Assembly: GCA_965200175.1 (NCBI GenBank)
Contig: OZ241345.1
Span: 1 to 64,000, forward strand
From: Azophilus sp026709365
GTDB taxonomy: Bacteria > Pseudomonadota > Gammaproteobacteria > Pseudomonadales > Azotimanducaceae
Direction of reading: 5' to 3'
Length of the DNA: 64,000 bases
In this document: in pieces, positions 39,120-46,606 of the stretch
Layout: every line of letters begins with the position of its first letter
Numbering within the stretch: position 1 is the first letter of the stretch
Notes under the pieces: model-generated
Database searches by the model: none
What the model saw: only the letters and a program-made list of their open reading frames with translations
Told to the model about the DNA's origin: nothing
Translations under genes and position numbers: made by a program

Positions 39120-40165
39120 TTGACGGGGTAGAGCCCGGCCCTGGCCTGGTCGCGGTAAACGCTCGGCGAGCGGCCGGTCCAGCGATGAAACGCCCTGGAG
39201 AAATTGCTGCAGTCGGAAAAGCCGAGCAGGTAGGCGACCTCGCTGACGGAAACGTTCGGCTGCTGCATGTACTGCTCCGCCAGTTCCCGGCGGGTGCGGT
39301 CAAGCAACTGCTGATAAGTGGTGCCCGCTTCCGTCAAGCGGTTGTGCAGCGTGCGCACGCTCATGTGTAGGGAGTGGGCCACTTCGGCCTTGCAGCAATG
39401 GCCGGAGGGCAGCAGCTCGATGAGCTTGGCGTGGGCCCTGGCCACTACGTCCGCCCTCTCCAGCCGGGCCATAAACTTGACCACCACTTCGTCGTTCAGG
39501 CGCGCGAGCTCCGCGTTGGCCGCGGGCAAGCGCACGTTCAGGTCTTGCCGATCGAAGTGAAGCCCGTTTCGCACCGCGCTGAACTGCACGTTCGGCCCAA
39601 AGTATCGTTCGTAGTTGCGCCGGGAGCCCGGCACCATCGGGCAAATCAATTCCACTCGGCGCGGGTAGTAGTCCGGTCGGTACATGAAGCGGATCAGCTT
39701 GAGCACCGTGGCGATCTGCCCGTCGATCATGGCGCGGCTAACCTTCGACTCCGGGTTGGAGCGCTGCGAAGGAAAGATCAGAACGGGTTCATCGGCAGCC
39801 TCATCGAAGGTCACCTCGCCCATGGTCGTGATGAAGGAGTGGTAGCGCACCCAGCGCTTGCAGAAGGCGCTCAGCGTGCTGCTGGAAAGCAGGGCCAACC
39901 CCAAGGCATGGAAGGACGTGGGATGCACGAAGTCGGAGAAGCGCAGCCCGAAACTGCAGTCGCCGGTGCGTTCCACGGCTTCCGCCACGATGCGGCGATG
40001 CACCGACGGTTCCAGGCGAGTGGTGGGGTCCTGCGCTCGGGCAAGGTCCACACCGGCGCTGCGCATCACCCGTTCGGCATCGACGCCGTAAGATTCGAGC
40101 GTCTGGTAGATTCCGATGGCAAGCGGCCCGAATGAGGATTTCTGCAGCGGTAGCGTTGCCTCCAC
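39116..40165 (-). CDS. AraC-family regulator with OruR/arabinose-binding-type domain
   Basis: 349 aa. The N-terminal ligand-binding domain has IYQTLESYGVDAERVMRSAGVDL and FGLRFSDFVHPTSFHALGLAL. The C-terminal double helix-turn-helix has VAHSLHMSVRTLHNRLTEAG and VSEVAYLLGFSDCSNFSRAFHRWTGRSPS. Members sense ornithine, fatty acids or acyl compounds. It is first in an operon with the CoA transferase and is the only regulator in the 34-49 kb catabolic region, so it is the best candidate controller of that region. Confidence 0.9.
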   Translation of the reverse strand: MEATLPLQKSSFGPLAIGIYQTLESYGVDAERVMRSAGVDLARAQDPTTRLEPSVHRRIVAEAVERTGDCSFGLRFSDFVHPTSFHALGLALLSSSTLSAFCKRWVRYHSFITTMGEVTFDEAADEPVLIFPSQRSNPESKVSRAMIDGQIATVLKLIRFMYRPDYYPRRVELICPMVPGSRRNYERYFGPNVQFSAVRNGLHFDRQDLNVRLPAANAELARLNDEVVVKFMARLERADVVARAHAKLIELLPSGHCCKAEVAHSLHMSVRTLHNRLTEAGTTYQQLLDRTRRELAEQYMQQPNVSVSEVAYLLGFSDCSNFSRAFHRWTGRSPSVYRDQARAGLYPVN

Positions 40166-40193
40166 GGCTGGGTCCCGATGTTCCCGGCAGGAA

Positions 40194-40370
40194 TTATAGC
40201 CCTATCGTCCCGTTGCACGCCCCGGATTCACGGTGCTGCGACCAGGTTGAACAACAACCCGTGTTCTTGCCCTGCGAACAACGCCGGAACTCGCGGAAGG
40301 CTGCTTCGTGGGTGCCAAGCTGATCTACCAGAGCGGCAACCACCACCGATGTGTCAAACAGCGTTCGCAC
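40194..40370 (-). pseudogene. Truncated VapC-type PIN toxin stub
   Basis: A GTG at 40370 immediately follows the antitoxin TGA. It opens RTLFDTSVVVAALVDQLGTH, a clear PIN N-terminus with the first catalytic Asp. It loses similarity after about residue 38 (KNTGCCSTWSQHRES, where relatives have '..GLVSTHSLAE') and ends at a TAA at 40194. Only 58 codons remain of about 135, and the other acidic residues are gone. The AraC gene starts 29 bp further on, so the 3' two thirds were lost by a frameshift plus deletion. Confidence 0.7.
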
Positions 40371-40661
40371 TCAGCCGATGTCGCGGGCGATGCGGGCAAC
40401 TCGGGCCTTTCGCTCGGCGCGGACGAACTCGCCAATGTCCACCGAAGCGCGCGTGGAGCCGTGATGGACGAGGATGCCTTGCTTGCGAACGAGCGACGGC
40501 TCTTCATCCACGCGGCGAAGCGTGATTCCGTTGGCGGCGGGTTCAATCTCAAGTTCACACCCGGGTGTCAGGTTGAAGCGCTCCCTGAGGGTCTTCGGCA
40601 CAACCAGCCTGCCTGCGTTGTCATGGTAACGACCATGCCGAAATGGTAATTCAGCTGCCAG
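40371..40661 (-). CDS. AbrB/SpoVT-type antitoxin, orphaned
   Basis: A swapped-hairpin AbrB domain is clear: HDNAGRLVVPKTLRERFNLT with PGCELEIEP after it, then a tail with ARIARDIG. No ATG lies in the right place. The domain needs residues upstream of the first GTG (40601), and the only plausible initiator covering them is a CTG at 40661 (reading L/M-AAELPFRHGRYHDN). Hence either a CTG start or a lost ATG. Its partner VapC is a stub (40194-40370), so the antitoxin has no intact toxin beside it. Confidence 0.6.
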   Translation of the reverse strand: MAAELPFRHGRYHDNAGRLVVPKTLRERFNLTPGCELEIEPAANGITLRRVDEEPSLVRKQGILVHHGSTRASVDIGEFVRAERKARVARIARDIG

Positions 40662-40725
40662 AGACCGTCAAATCCAGCCACTTAAGCCCTGCCGTTCAGG
40701 CCCGCTGCGGGAAGGACCGGCGGCG

Positions 40726-41517
40726 TCACTCCCCGGTGAACTTGGGCTTGCGCCTCTCGATGAAGGCAGACACGGCTTCCTTGCGGTCTTCCGTCATGTT
40801 GGTGACGATCTCGTAGGCGACGGCCGGATCCATAAGCTTGACGGCAAGCTCGCGCAACGTGAGGTTGGTGGCCGTCTTGGTCCAGCGCACCGCCCAGCGC
40901 GGGTTGCTTAGGATCTTTCCGGCGATTTCGTCCACCTTGGCATCGAGTTCGTCCGCCGGCACCGCGTAGTTGATCAGGCCTAGCCGAGCCGCCTCCTCGG
41001 CCGGCAGCATGTCGCCGGTCATCAGCAGTTCCTTGGCCCGGGCGAAGCCGATCAATTGCGGCCAGATGATCGCCCCGCCATCGCCGGCCACTAGGCCGGC
41101 CTTGACGTGCGGGTCGCCGATGGCTGCCGTGTCGGCGGCAACGATGATGTCGCTCATCAGCGCGATGGTGGCGCCGAGCCCGGCCGCCGCGCCGTTCAGG
41201 CGGCAGATCAGCGGTTTCTCAATCTCAAGCAGCGAGTTCACGATGCGCTTGGCTTCCGGGATGATGGCTCGGAACTCCCGGGGCTCCTCGATGGTCTTCA
41301 GAAACCAGTCCATGTCCCCTCCGGCGCAGAAGGCGTTTCCCGCTCCGGTGAGTATGACCAGGTCGCTGTCCTCGTCGTCCTGGGCATCCATAAACACTCG
41401 AGCCAATTCCCGGTGCATGCGCCCGTTGATGGCGTTGACCTTGCCGTTGTCCAAGGCAATGGTGAGGATGCGGTCGCGGCGGTTGAACCGCATGTATTGG
41501 TAATCGCTGAATGCCAT
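40726..41517 (-). CDS. Enoyl-CoA hydratase/isomerase family protein
   Basis: 263 aa, standard crotonase length. Motifs are NGKVNAINGRMHRELARVF, TGAGNAFCAGGDMDWFL (oxyanion loop), KPLICRLNGAAAGLGATIAL and SDIIVAADTAAIGDPHVKAG. The two catalytic-Glu positions of rat ECH are not both present: Ala/Asp-type residues (AAIGDPHV, GGAIIWPQLIG) suggest a specialised hydratase, isomerase or ring-cleaving relative such as PaaF/PaaG. Divergent from the ferredoxin gene. Probably acts on acyl-CoA products of the neighbouring Paa-like oxygenase. Confidence 0.9.
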   Translation of the reverse strand: MAFSDYQYMRFNRRDRILTIALDNGKVNAINGRMHRELARVFMDAQDDEDSDLVILTGAGNAFCAGGDMDWFLKTIEEPREFRAIIPEAKRIVNSLLEIEKPLICRLNGAAAGLGATIALMSDIIVAADTAAIGDPHVKAGLVAGDGGAIIWPQLIGFARAKELLMTGDMLPAEEAARLGLINYAVPADELDAKVDEIAGKILSNPRWAVRWTKTATNLTLRELAVKLMDPAVAYEIVTNMTEDRKEAVSAFIERRKPKFTGE

Positions 41518-41733
41518 GTTGTTTCCTTGATGCGCCCTATGGGGCAGGGGGGTGCCGTCGATTTAGGGTATCCCAGTTTGGCTCCCGGACCCTGATGCTC
41601 CCGGATTATAGAAGTCGGTCCGAGTCTGTTGTAGCGGGAAGGTCGGCGTGCAGCGGTTGGCGGGTCCTGGCTGTGACTGATCGGCGATTGGAGTAAGCTT
41701 CGCTGCCTGTTCCTGTTTCGCCCATCGGTCCCA

Positions 41734-42051
41734 ATGCCCAAGGTCATCTACATCGATCCGCTCGGGGAACGCCACGAGGAGGAGGTTGACGTCGGTTTCT
41801 CGCTCATGGAAGGCGCGTTCAATCAGCAGATTCCGGGCATGATCGCAGAGTGCGGTGGCGCGGCGGCATGCGGCACCTGTCATTCCCACGTCAGCCGCGA
41901 TTGGCTTTCAAGCCTGCCCCCGATTGAGGACCTTGAGGAAGGGATGCTGTGCATGGTGGCGGGCAGGCAACCCAACAGCCGCCTAACCTGCCAGATTCAC
42001 ATGACCGAAGCACTTGATGGGATCGAGCTGCAGATCGCCGACAACGGCTAA
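41734..42051 (+). CDS. [2Fe-2S] ferredoxin, adrenodoxin/putidaredoxin type
   Basis: 105 aa. Cluster ligands form CGGAAACGTC plus a late Cys (RLTCQIHMT), i.e. the C-x5-C-x2-C...C pattern of adrenodoxin-type ferredoxins (ISC-Fdx, terpredoxin, putidaredoxin). It shuttles single electrons to oxygenases. It lies 56 bp from the convergent end of the Paa-like operon, which has no PaaE-type reductase, so it is the likely electron donor to that oxygenase or acceptor from the indolepyruvate oxidoreductase. No ferredoxin reductase gene is in the window. Confidence 0.92.
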   Translation: MPKVIYIDPLGERHEEEVDVGFSLMEGAFNQQIPGMIAECGGAAACGTCHSHVSRDWLSSLPPIEDLEEGMLCMVAGRQPNSRLTCQIHMTEALDGIELQIADNG

Positions 42052-42107
42052 AGGCAGTCCGCTGCCGGTGAATCTCTGGTCGGTTCCATTGAGCCGGCTC
42101 CGAGCGG

Positions 42108-42968
42108 TCAGAACTGCGGTTCGGTTTCATCCTTTTTGACCTTTCCGAACAGATCGATGTTGTCATCGACGCTCACCGCCAAGGGGCGGCGAGCAAGCCT
42201 CGCTTCCTCACTCGTTGGCACCATCGACTCCCACAGGCGCGGCGGCAGGGCGCTCCCGCGCGGACGGTGCCGGAAAGTGTCCCATGAAGCTGAATTGGCC
42301 TGTCCGACAGGGCGCTCCAGGACTTCGTCCGACAGGTCCGGCACCGACTCAATCAACTTGCCAATGTCTGCCCTGAGGTGTTCCCGCGCTTGCGCCAACG
42401 GCTCGGTGCGTATGCCCGCATCGAGCAGGAGGTCGGTATCCGGGCCGTCGAACCACTGGAGCACTGGCGGCAGCCGGGCAGGCAGGGCGACGGCGAGGTC
42501 GCGCCGTTCGCCGTCATCCAACGCCTTCAGCCAGCCGTCGATGCAAAGCTGGTGGAAATAGGCTTCCTCGCCGAACCTTGTGATCAGGTTGGCGGCCGGT
42601 GCGAAATTGCCCTTCCGCATCGTGGTTGAGAAATGCCACAAGGCCCGGTCGGCTAGATGCAGGGTCACAATGAAGTCAGCCCAATTCCCCGGCGGCGCAT
42701 CGAGCAGCGCCAAGCTGTGAATGCCGGCCGCGGAGCGGGCGAACTCAAGTTGATGCTCGGCCAGCCCGTAGTATTCCTCCATGAACCGGAAGAGTGCCCT
42801 GGCGTGGCCAAGCTTTTCCTCGGCGATGCCGGCCATGGAGGTGAAATCGGTCAGTTCCCGGCCGTTGAGCATGCAGTTGACGTACCAGTGCCCCAGCACC
42901 CAGTTGCTGTCAGCGATGCAAAGCAGTTCGCTCTTGAGCACGGCGGTGACCTCGGCGGGGTAGCTCAT
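42108..42968 (-). CDS. PaaC-like structural subunit of a phenylacetyl-CoA epoxygenase-type enzyme
   Basis: 286 aa. PaaC features are ADSNWVLGHWYVNCMLNGRE, MAGIAEEKLGHARALFRFME, NWADFIVTLHLADRALWHF and FGEEAYFHQLCIDGWL. PaaC is the non-catalytic ferritin-like partner of PaaA and keeps the diiron subunit stable. It ends in an unrelated extension (about 245-286) with a charged end (VKKDETEPQF). Last gene of the operon A-D(N)-B-D(C)-C. Confidence 0.85.
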   Translation of the reverse strand: MSYPAEVTAVLKSELLCIADSNWVLGHWYVNCMLNGRELTDFTSMAGIAEEKLGHARALFRFMEEYYGLAEHQLEFARSAAGIHSLALLDAPPGNWADFIVTLHLADRALWHFSTTMRKGNFAPAANLITRFGEEAYFHQLCIDGWLKALDDGERRDLAVALPARLPPVLQWFDGPDTDLLLDAGIRTEPLAQAREHLRADIGKLIESVPDLSDEVLERPVGQANSASWDTFRHRPRGSALPPRLWESMVPTSEEARLARRPLAVSVDDNIDLFGKVKKDETEPQF

Positions 42969-42981
42969 GGCAGGGCGCTCA

Positions 42982-43191
42982 TCAGCCAGGGAGCCGGTGC
43001 TGCCACTTCAGCCAGCCGAAGCCCTGTCCGCAGTCGCGGCATTCAAACATCATCTCCGCAACGCTCGGGCCGTAGGGGCTGACCAGCCGGGTCTCGCTGG
43101 ATTCGCACCAGGGGCAGCGCACTTGGCCATCGTATTCCTCCGTCGGACGGAAATGCCTCCCTGATCCGACCGCGGTAGATCGGTCGTTCAT
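42982..43191 (-). CDS. Zinc-ribbon protein equal to the C-terminal domain of PaaD
   Basis: 69 aa. The CPWC ... CRDC pairs (VRCPWCESSETRLVSPYG, then MMFECRDCGQGFGWLKW) match the 'CPRCGS..T.LISEFGST..K.LYRC..C.EPFDYFK' end of PaaD. In canonical PaaD this ribbon is fused to a DUF59 domain; here that domain is a separate gene at 43466. The start overlaps the PaaB-like stop by 1 nt (TGATG). It probably helps in iron-sulfur/diiron assembly of the oxygenase. Confidence 0.82.
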   Translation of the reverse strand: MNDRSTAVGSGRHFRPTEEYDGQVRCPWCESSETRLVSPYGPSVAEMMFECRDCGQGFGWLKWQHRLPG

Positions 43192-43427
43192 CAGGCGAGC
43201 CCAACCACGCCGTTACGGCCCGGCTGCAGGCAGTCCATGAACGACTCCGCCGGCGCCACGCAGAGTTCCACCCACTGGCGTTCCGAGTACAGGATGCGGG
43301 CGCGGGCGACGGCGAGCTCCTGGTTGGGTGCCACGATACTGCCGATGTGGGACAGCGGACGCTCGACCTGATCGCGGCCGAACACCTCGAATTGCTGGTC
43401 TAGGGATGTCGAACGGCCTAGGGACAC
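43191..43427 (-). CDS. PaaB-like small subunit
   Basis: 78 aa from a GTG at 43427. The PaaB core is recognisable: QQFEVFGRDQVERPLSHIGS, then AVARARILYSERQWVELCVA, against 'YEVFVR...GL.H.HVGS..A.D...AL..ARD.Y.RR....WVV' of PaaB. The C-terminal half of normal PaaB (~95 aa) is shortened. PaaB bridges the PaaAC heterodimers. It lies between the two PaaD halves. No ATG is near, so the GTG is the best supported start. Confidence 0.75.
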   Translation of the reverse strand: MSLGRSTSLDQQFEVFGRDQVERPLSHIGSIVAPNQELAVARARILYSERQWVELCVAPAESFMDCLQPGRNGVVGLA

Positions 43428-43465
43428 GCTTCTAACGGCCCGGCCAGGGCAGGCCCCCAAGGCGC

Positions 43466-43783
43466 CTAGATTCGGTAGCCGCTTCGTGCCGCATATCGCT
43501 TGGCTCGATCGGACATCATGGAGCGGTCCCAACGGGCTTCCCAGTCCACCCGCACACGCACGTCGCCGACGCCTTCCACGCGCTGCACCTGCCGCCGGAC
43601 ATTCTCCTTCAACATCGTGAAGGCGGGGCAACCCAAGCAAGGAAACACCAAGGCGACATCGACATTGCCCTCACCGTCCGCCTGCACGCCGCTCAACATC
43701 CCCATTTCGGTCAGCGGCACATTGATGTGCGGGTCGAGCACCCGACCGACCGCGGCTTCCACGGCACCATGATCGACTACCAC
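43466..43783 (-). CDS. DUF59/MIP18 protein equal to the N-terminal domain of PaaD
   Basis: 105 aa with a GTG start overlapping the PaaA-like stop by 7 nt. MIP18 features are VGRVLDPHINVPLTEMGMLS and LVFPCLGCPAFTMLKENV with the reactive Cys. The end VRVDWEARWDRSMMSDRAKR lines up with the 'DPAWTTDWMT.DARERL' of full-length PaaD. The protein stops where PaaD would continue into its zinc ribbon, which is encoded separately at 42982. MIP18 proteins mature iron-sulfur proteins. Confidence 0.85.
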   Translation of the reverse strand: MVVDHGAVEAAVGRVLDPHINVPLTEMGMLSGVQADGEGNVDVALVFPCLGCPAFTMLKENVRRQVQRVEGVGDVRVRVDWEARWDRSMMSDRAKRYAARSGYRI

Positions 43784-44736
43784 AGCGCGTCACCCCAGGC
43801 TTCGGTGCGCAAGCGCTCGTAGGCGCTTGGCCGCATGGGCCCGCCCCGGCGGGAGTGCTTCCAGTACTCCTCGTGGGAGCACTGCTCGCCGCTCCAGGTG
43901 TAGGTGTCGGCGTCGTAGAGCATGGGATAGGGCATGGTGAGCACCCATCGCTTGCTTTGGGCGTCGAATTCGGCGGGAAAGTCGGCGCCTAAGCGATTCA
44001 GGAAGGCGCAGGTGGACTGCAGCCACTTCTCGCGCATGAAATCGTTGCTCCAGCCGCGCACCCGGTAGGTCAACTGCTCCGGCCGGGTCTTGAGATTGTC
44101 CGGCTTGCCGAACCACATCACGCCAAACGGGAAGATCCAGTCTATGGCCCGCTGCACTGCGGCTCGGGTCTCTTCCGAATGGTTCCAGTAGAACTCGGTC
44201 CAGAAGTTGCCGTGGCGCATGTGAAAGCCTTCCTCGAAGTTCACCTTGCGCAACGTTCGGCGATAGGGCGCGTAGCTGCAATGCAGTTCCAGGTCCTTGG
44301 TCCAATGCAGGCCGGCGCGGTCGAGCATCGACTGCATCACCACGAATTCGATGTAGCTGCGGATGGGGATTTCCATGATCGGCCAGGTCCAGATGGTGGC
44401 GATGTCATCATGGAAGGCGCGAGCGTGCACATCGACGCCGAACTGCTCGGCGAGAATGCCCTGATGGTAGGCGTGGCCCACCTCGTCCAGGATGGTGGCG
44501 CACACGGCGATCTTGGCGCCGATGTCGGGTGCTGTGCGAAAGGCGGTGCAGGCCCAGGTGAGCACGCTAATCTCGCTGATTGAGGCAATCTCGACGATCT
44601 GGCGCAGGATTTCCTGGTAGCGCGGGGACAGCTCGGCGGCGTCCTCGAACAGCGCCCCGGCCTCGATGCGGGCGAGCATCGCCGTCTCCACGGCTTCCCG
44701 ATCTTCCGGGGCAGCACCGCCCGATGGGTTGGACAT
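43777..44736 (-). CDS. PaaA-like diiron oxygenase catalytic subunit
   Basis: 319 aa. All six diiron ligands of PaaA have counterparts: Glu55 (ISEIS), Glu85 and His88 (DEVGH), Asp139 (MLDRAG), Glu169 and His172 (EEGFH). Flanking similarity includes SYAPYRRTLRKVNFEEGFHM and FGVMWFGKPDNLKTRPEQLT, as in PaaA. It should be an O2-activating enzyme acting on an aromatic or other acyl-CoA. It is far from canonical PaaA in the N-terminus and in the substrate-facing helix 100-135. First gene of the operon, with a divergent MaoC-like gene sharing its promoter region. Confidence 0.85.
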   Translation of the reverse strand: MSNPSGGAAPEDREAVETAMLARIEAGALFEDAAELSPRYQEILRQIVEIASISEISVLTWACTAFRTAPDIGAKIAVCATILDEVGHAYHQGILAEQFGVDVHARAFHDDIATIWTWPIMEIPIRSYIEFVVMQSMLDRAGLHWTKDLELHCSYAPYRRTLRKVNFEEGFHMRHGNFWTEFYWNHSEETRAAVQRAIDWIFPFGVMWFGKPDNLKTRPEQLTYRVRGWSNDFMREKWLQSTCAFLNRLGADFPAEFDAQSKRWVLTMPYPMLYDADTYTWSGEQCSHEEYWKHSRRGGPMRPSAYERLRTEAWGDALW

Positions 44737-44771
44737 GGAAATAATTCCCCCGGATTCGTTCCTTTATTCAA

Positions 44772-44799
44772 CGAGTTAGTCGATAATCGCTGCAACTCG
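44772..44799. promoter_or_regulatory. Inverted repeat in the paaA-like/maoC divergent promoter
   Basis: CGAGTT (44772-44777) and AACTCG (44794-44799) form a dyad with a 16-nt spacer in the AT-richer centre of the 133-bp divergent gap. It could be an operator controlling both directions. Support is symmetry and position only. Confidence 0.3.
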
Positions 44800-44869
44800 C
44801 CACCCGATGGTAGGTTTCAGTCACAATGCCGTCAAGGTCGCAACGGGCAAAGCATCTGTCGAATGCGCA

Positions 44870-45328
44870 ATGACCGACAAGATCGTCATCAATCGCTGCG
44901 AAGACTTCCGCCGCTTGGCGGGCCAGCGAATCATCGACTCCGATCCATTCACGATCACGACCGAGGGCATTCAGGACTTCTGCCGCGGCACCGGCAATGA
45001 CGAGTGGATTCACTGGGACGAGGAACGCTGCAAGGCGTCGCCCTTCGGCGCCCTGATTGCGCCGGGGCTCTACCTGCCCGCCCTGTTTCCCACCCGGTTC
45101 TGGGAGGTTATGGAAATCAACCTGCCTCGGATGATCGTCAAGGGCATCGACGGCATCCGCATTCTCATGCCGGTTGCCGTGGGCTCGCGCATCCGCTGCC
45201 GCGCCACCGTGGAGAAGGTGCTCGATCGGGACAGCGGCATAGAGGTGCATTACGGGATCTCGTTCTCTTTCGCCGATACGGCGGAGCCCGCCGCCGTGGC
45301 CACCTTCATCAACCGGTATTGGGATTGA
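44870..45328 (+). CDS. MaoC-like hot-dog dehydratase
   Basis: 152 aa from the ATG at 44870. R-hydratase/MaoC features are SDPFTITTEGIQDFCRGTGN, DEWIHWDEERCKASPFGALI (catalytic Asp/His equivalent in 'D..IH') and IAPGLYLPALFP. It hydrates 2-enoyl-CoA to 3-hydroxyacyl-CoA, or acts as the thioesterase-like domain of PaaZ. It faces the Paa-like operon with which it shares an intergenic promoter region and overlaps the following MFS gene, so it belongs to the same pathway. Confidence 0.85.
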   Translation: MTDKIVINRCEDFRRLAGQRIIDSDPFTITTEGIQDFCRGTGNDEWIHWDEERCKASPFGALIAPGLYLPALFPTRFWEVMEINLPRMIVKGIDGIRILMPVAVGSRIRCRATVEKVLDRDSGIEVHYGISFSFADTAEPAAVATFINRYWD

Positions 45329-46602
45329 TCCATTCGCTGATCAGTGGAGTTTTCTCGCAGAAGCGGCACACGCTGGTGTTCGCGAGCATGCTGGCTTTGT
45401 TGATCGCCTACATCGACCGGGTCAACATTTCCGTTGCGGCCATTGCCATGCAGGAATCGCTCGGCTGGAGTGAAACCGAAAAGGGGTTGGTCCTTTCTTC
45501 GTTTTTCATCGGCTACATGGCCGCGCAGATCGTTGGTGGCGTATTGGCCGATCGCTTCGGCGGGAAGCGGGTGCTCGGCGTGTCGCTGGTTCTGTGGTCG
45601 GCTTTTACGGCGCTCACCCCCGTAGCTGCAAGCATTTCCTTTGCCCTGCTGATCTTTGCCCGCATTGGACTGGGGCTCGGCGAAGCGCCGCTCAGTCCGG
45701 CAGCCTTGAACCTGTTCGGCAAGTGGGTGCCGGAAGAGGAGCGTTCCCGAGCGGTGGCGTTCTACTCCAGCGCTGCCATTTTGGGCACTTTGTTTGCTTT
45801 GCTGGTTACGGGCTGGATGGTCGCTCTCTTCGGTTGGCCCTCGGTGTTTTACTGGTTCGGTGCGCTCGGTCTGATCTATGCGGTGTTCTGGTTTACGAGG
45901 GTGTTTGAAACGCCTGAAGATCACCCGCGCATCAGCAGTGAGGAAAGGGAACTGCTCGCCTCCAACCGTCCGCCGCAGGACGCAGGCGTGAAAATTCCAT
46001 GGCGTGAGTTGCTGAGCAGCCCAGCCGTCTGGGCGTTGTTCGTGACATTTTTCTGCACGAGTTGGAGCCTGTACGTGTTTCTGTCGTGGATGCCCAGTTA
46101 CTTTGCCTCGGTACACGGTTTGAACATCACCAGCGCGGGCATCTACACGATGGTGCCTTGGGCCAGCATGTTCGTCATGATGAACGTGGCGGGCTGGATT
46201 GCCGATCGCATGATTTCCCGAGGCAGCGACCTGACGTTTGTGCGCAAGTTGATGCAGACGATCGGTTTGGTTGGTTCCGGCACCTTCCTGTATGTAACCC
46301 GGTTTGCGGCTTCGCCCGAGATTGCGATCGCCAGCTTGTCGGCCGCTCTGGGCTTGCTGGCGTTTGCCTATTCCGGGTCTGCGCCGAACGTGTTGGACAT
46401 CGCACCCCGGTTCGGCGGGGTTCTCTTCGGGATCATGAACACCCTCGGCACACTGCCTGGAATTGTGGGCGTTGCTCTCACGGGTTGGATTGTGGAAACA
46501 ACCGGCTCCTACGATGCCGTGCTGGTGGTCGCCGCCGTGATCAGTGCCGTCGGAGCGGCGGCGTTCCTAGTGTTTGGAAGCGCAAAAAAACTGGTGGCCT
46601 GA
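45325..46602 (+). CDS. MFS transporter, ACS (anion:cation symporter) type
   Basis: About 425 aa from a TTG at 45325 that overlaps the MaoC stop (TTGA). Twelve hydrophobic spans are seen. MFS motif A is GVLADRFGGKRVLG; the first helix has the ACS-type AYIDRVNISVAAIA and the second half has FNIT-like CFTSWSLYVFLSWMPSYFA. This subfamily takes up organic acids such as phthalate, glucarate, hexuronates or sialic acid. By context it imports the acid degraded by the region. An internal ATG at 45389 would remove part of helix 1, so is less likely. Confidence 0.88.
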   Translation: MIHSLISGVFSQKRHTLVFASMLALLIAYIDRVNISVAAIAMQESLGWSETEKGLVLSSFFIGYMAAQIVGGVLADRFGGKRVLGVSLVLWSAFTALTPVAASISFALLIFARIGLGLGEAPLSPAALNLFGKWVPEEERSRAVAFYSSAAILGTLFALLVTGWMVALFGWPSVFYWFGALGLIYAVFWFTRVFETPEDHPRISSEERELLASNRPPQDAGVKIPWRELLSSPAVWALFVTFFCTSWSLYVFLSWMPSYFASVHGLNITSAGIYTMVPWASMFVMMNVAGWIADRMISRGSDLTFVRKLMQTIGLVGSGTFLYVTRFAASPEIAIASLSAALGLLAFAYSGSAPNVLDIAPRFGGVLFGIMNTLGTLPGIVGVALTGWIVETTGSYDAVLVVAAVISAVGAAAFLVFGSAKKLVA

Positions 46603-46606
46603 CGGT

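Noticed and set aside
41581..41605. Direct repeat GCTCCCGGA (41581 and 41597) as regulator site
   Set aside because: Two 9-bp copies 16 bp apart in the divergent gap are suggestive, but too short to claim in GC-rich DNA without further copies.
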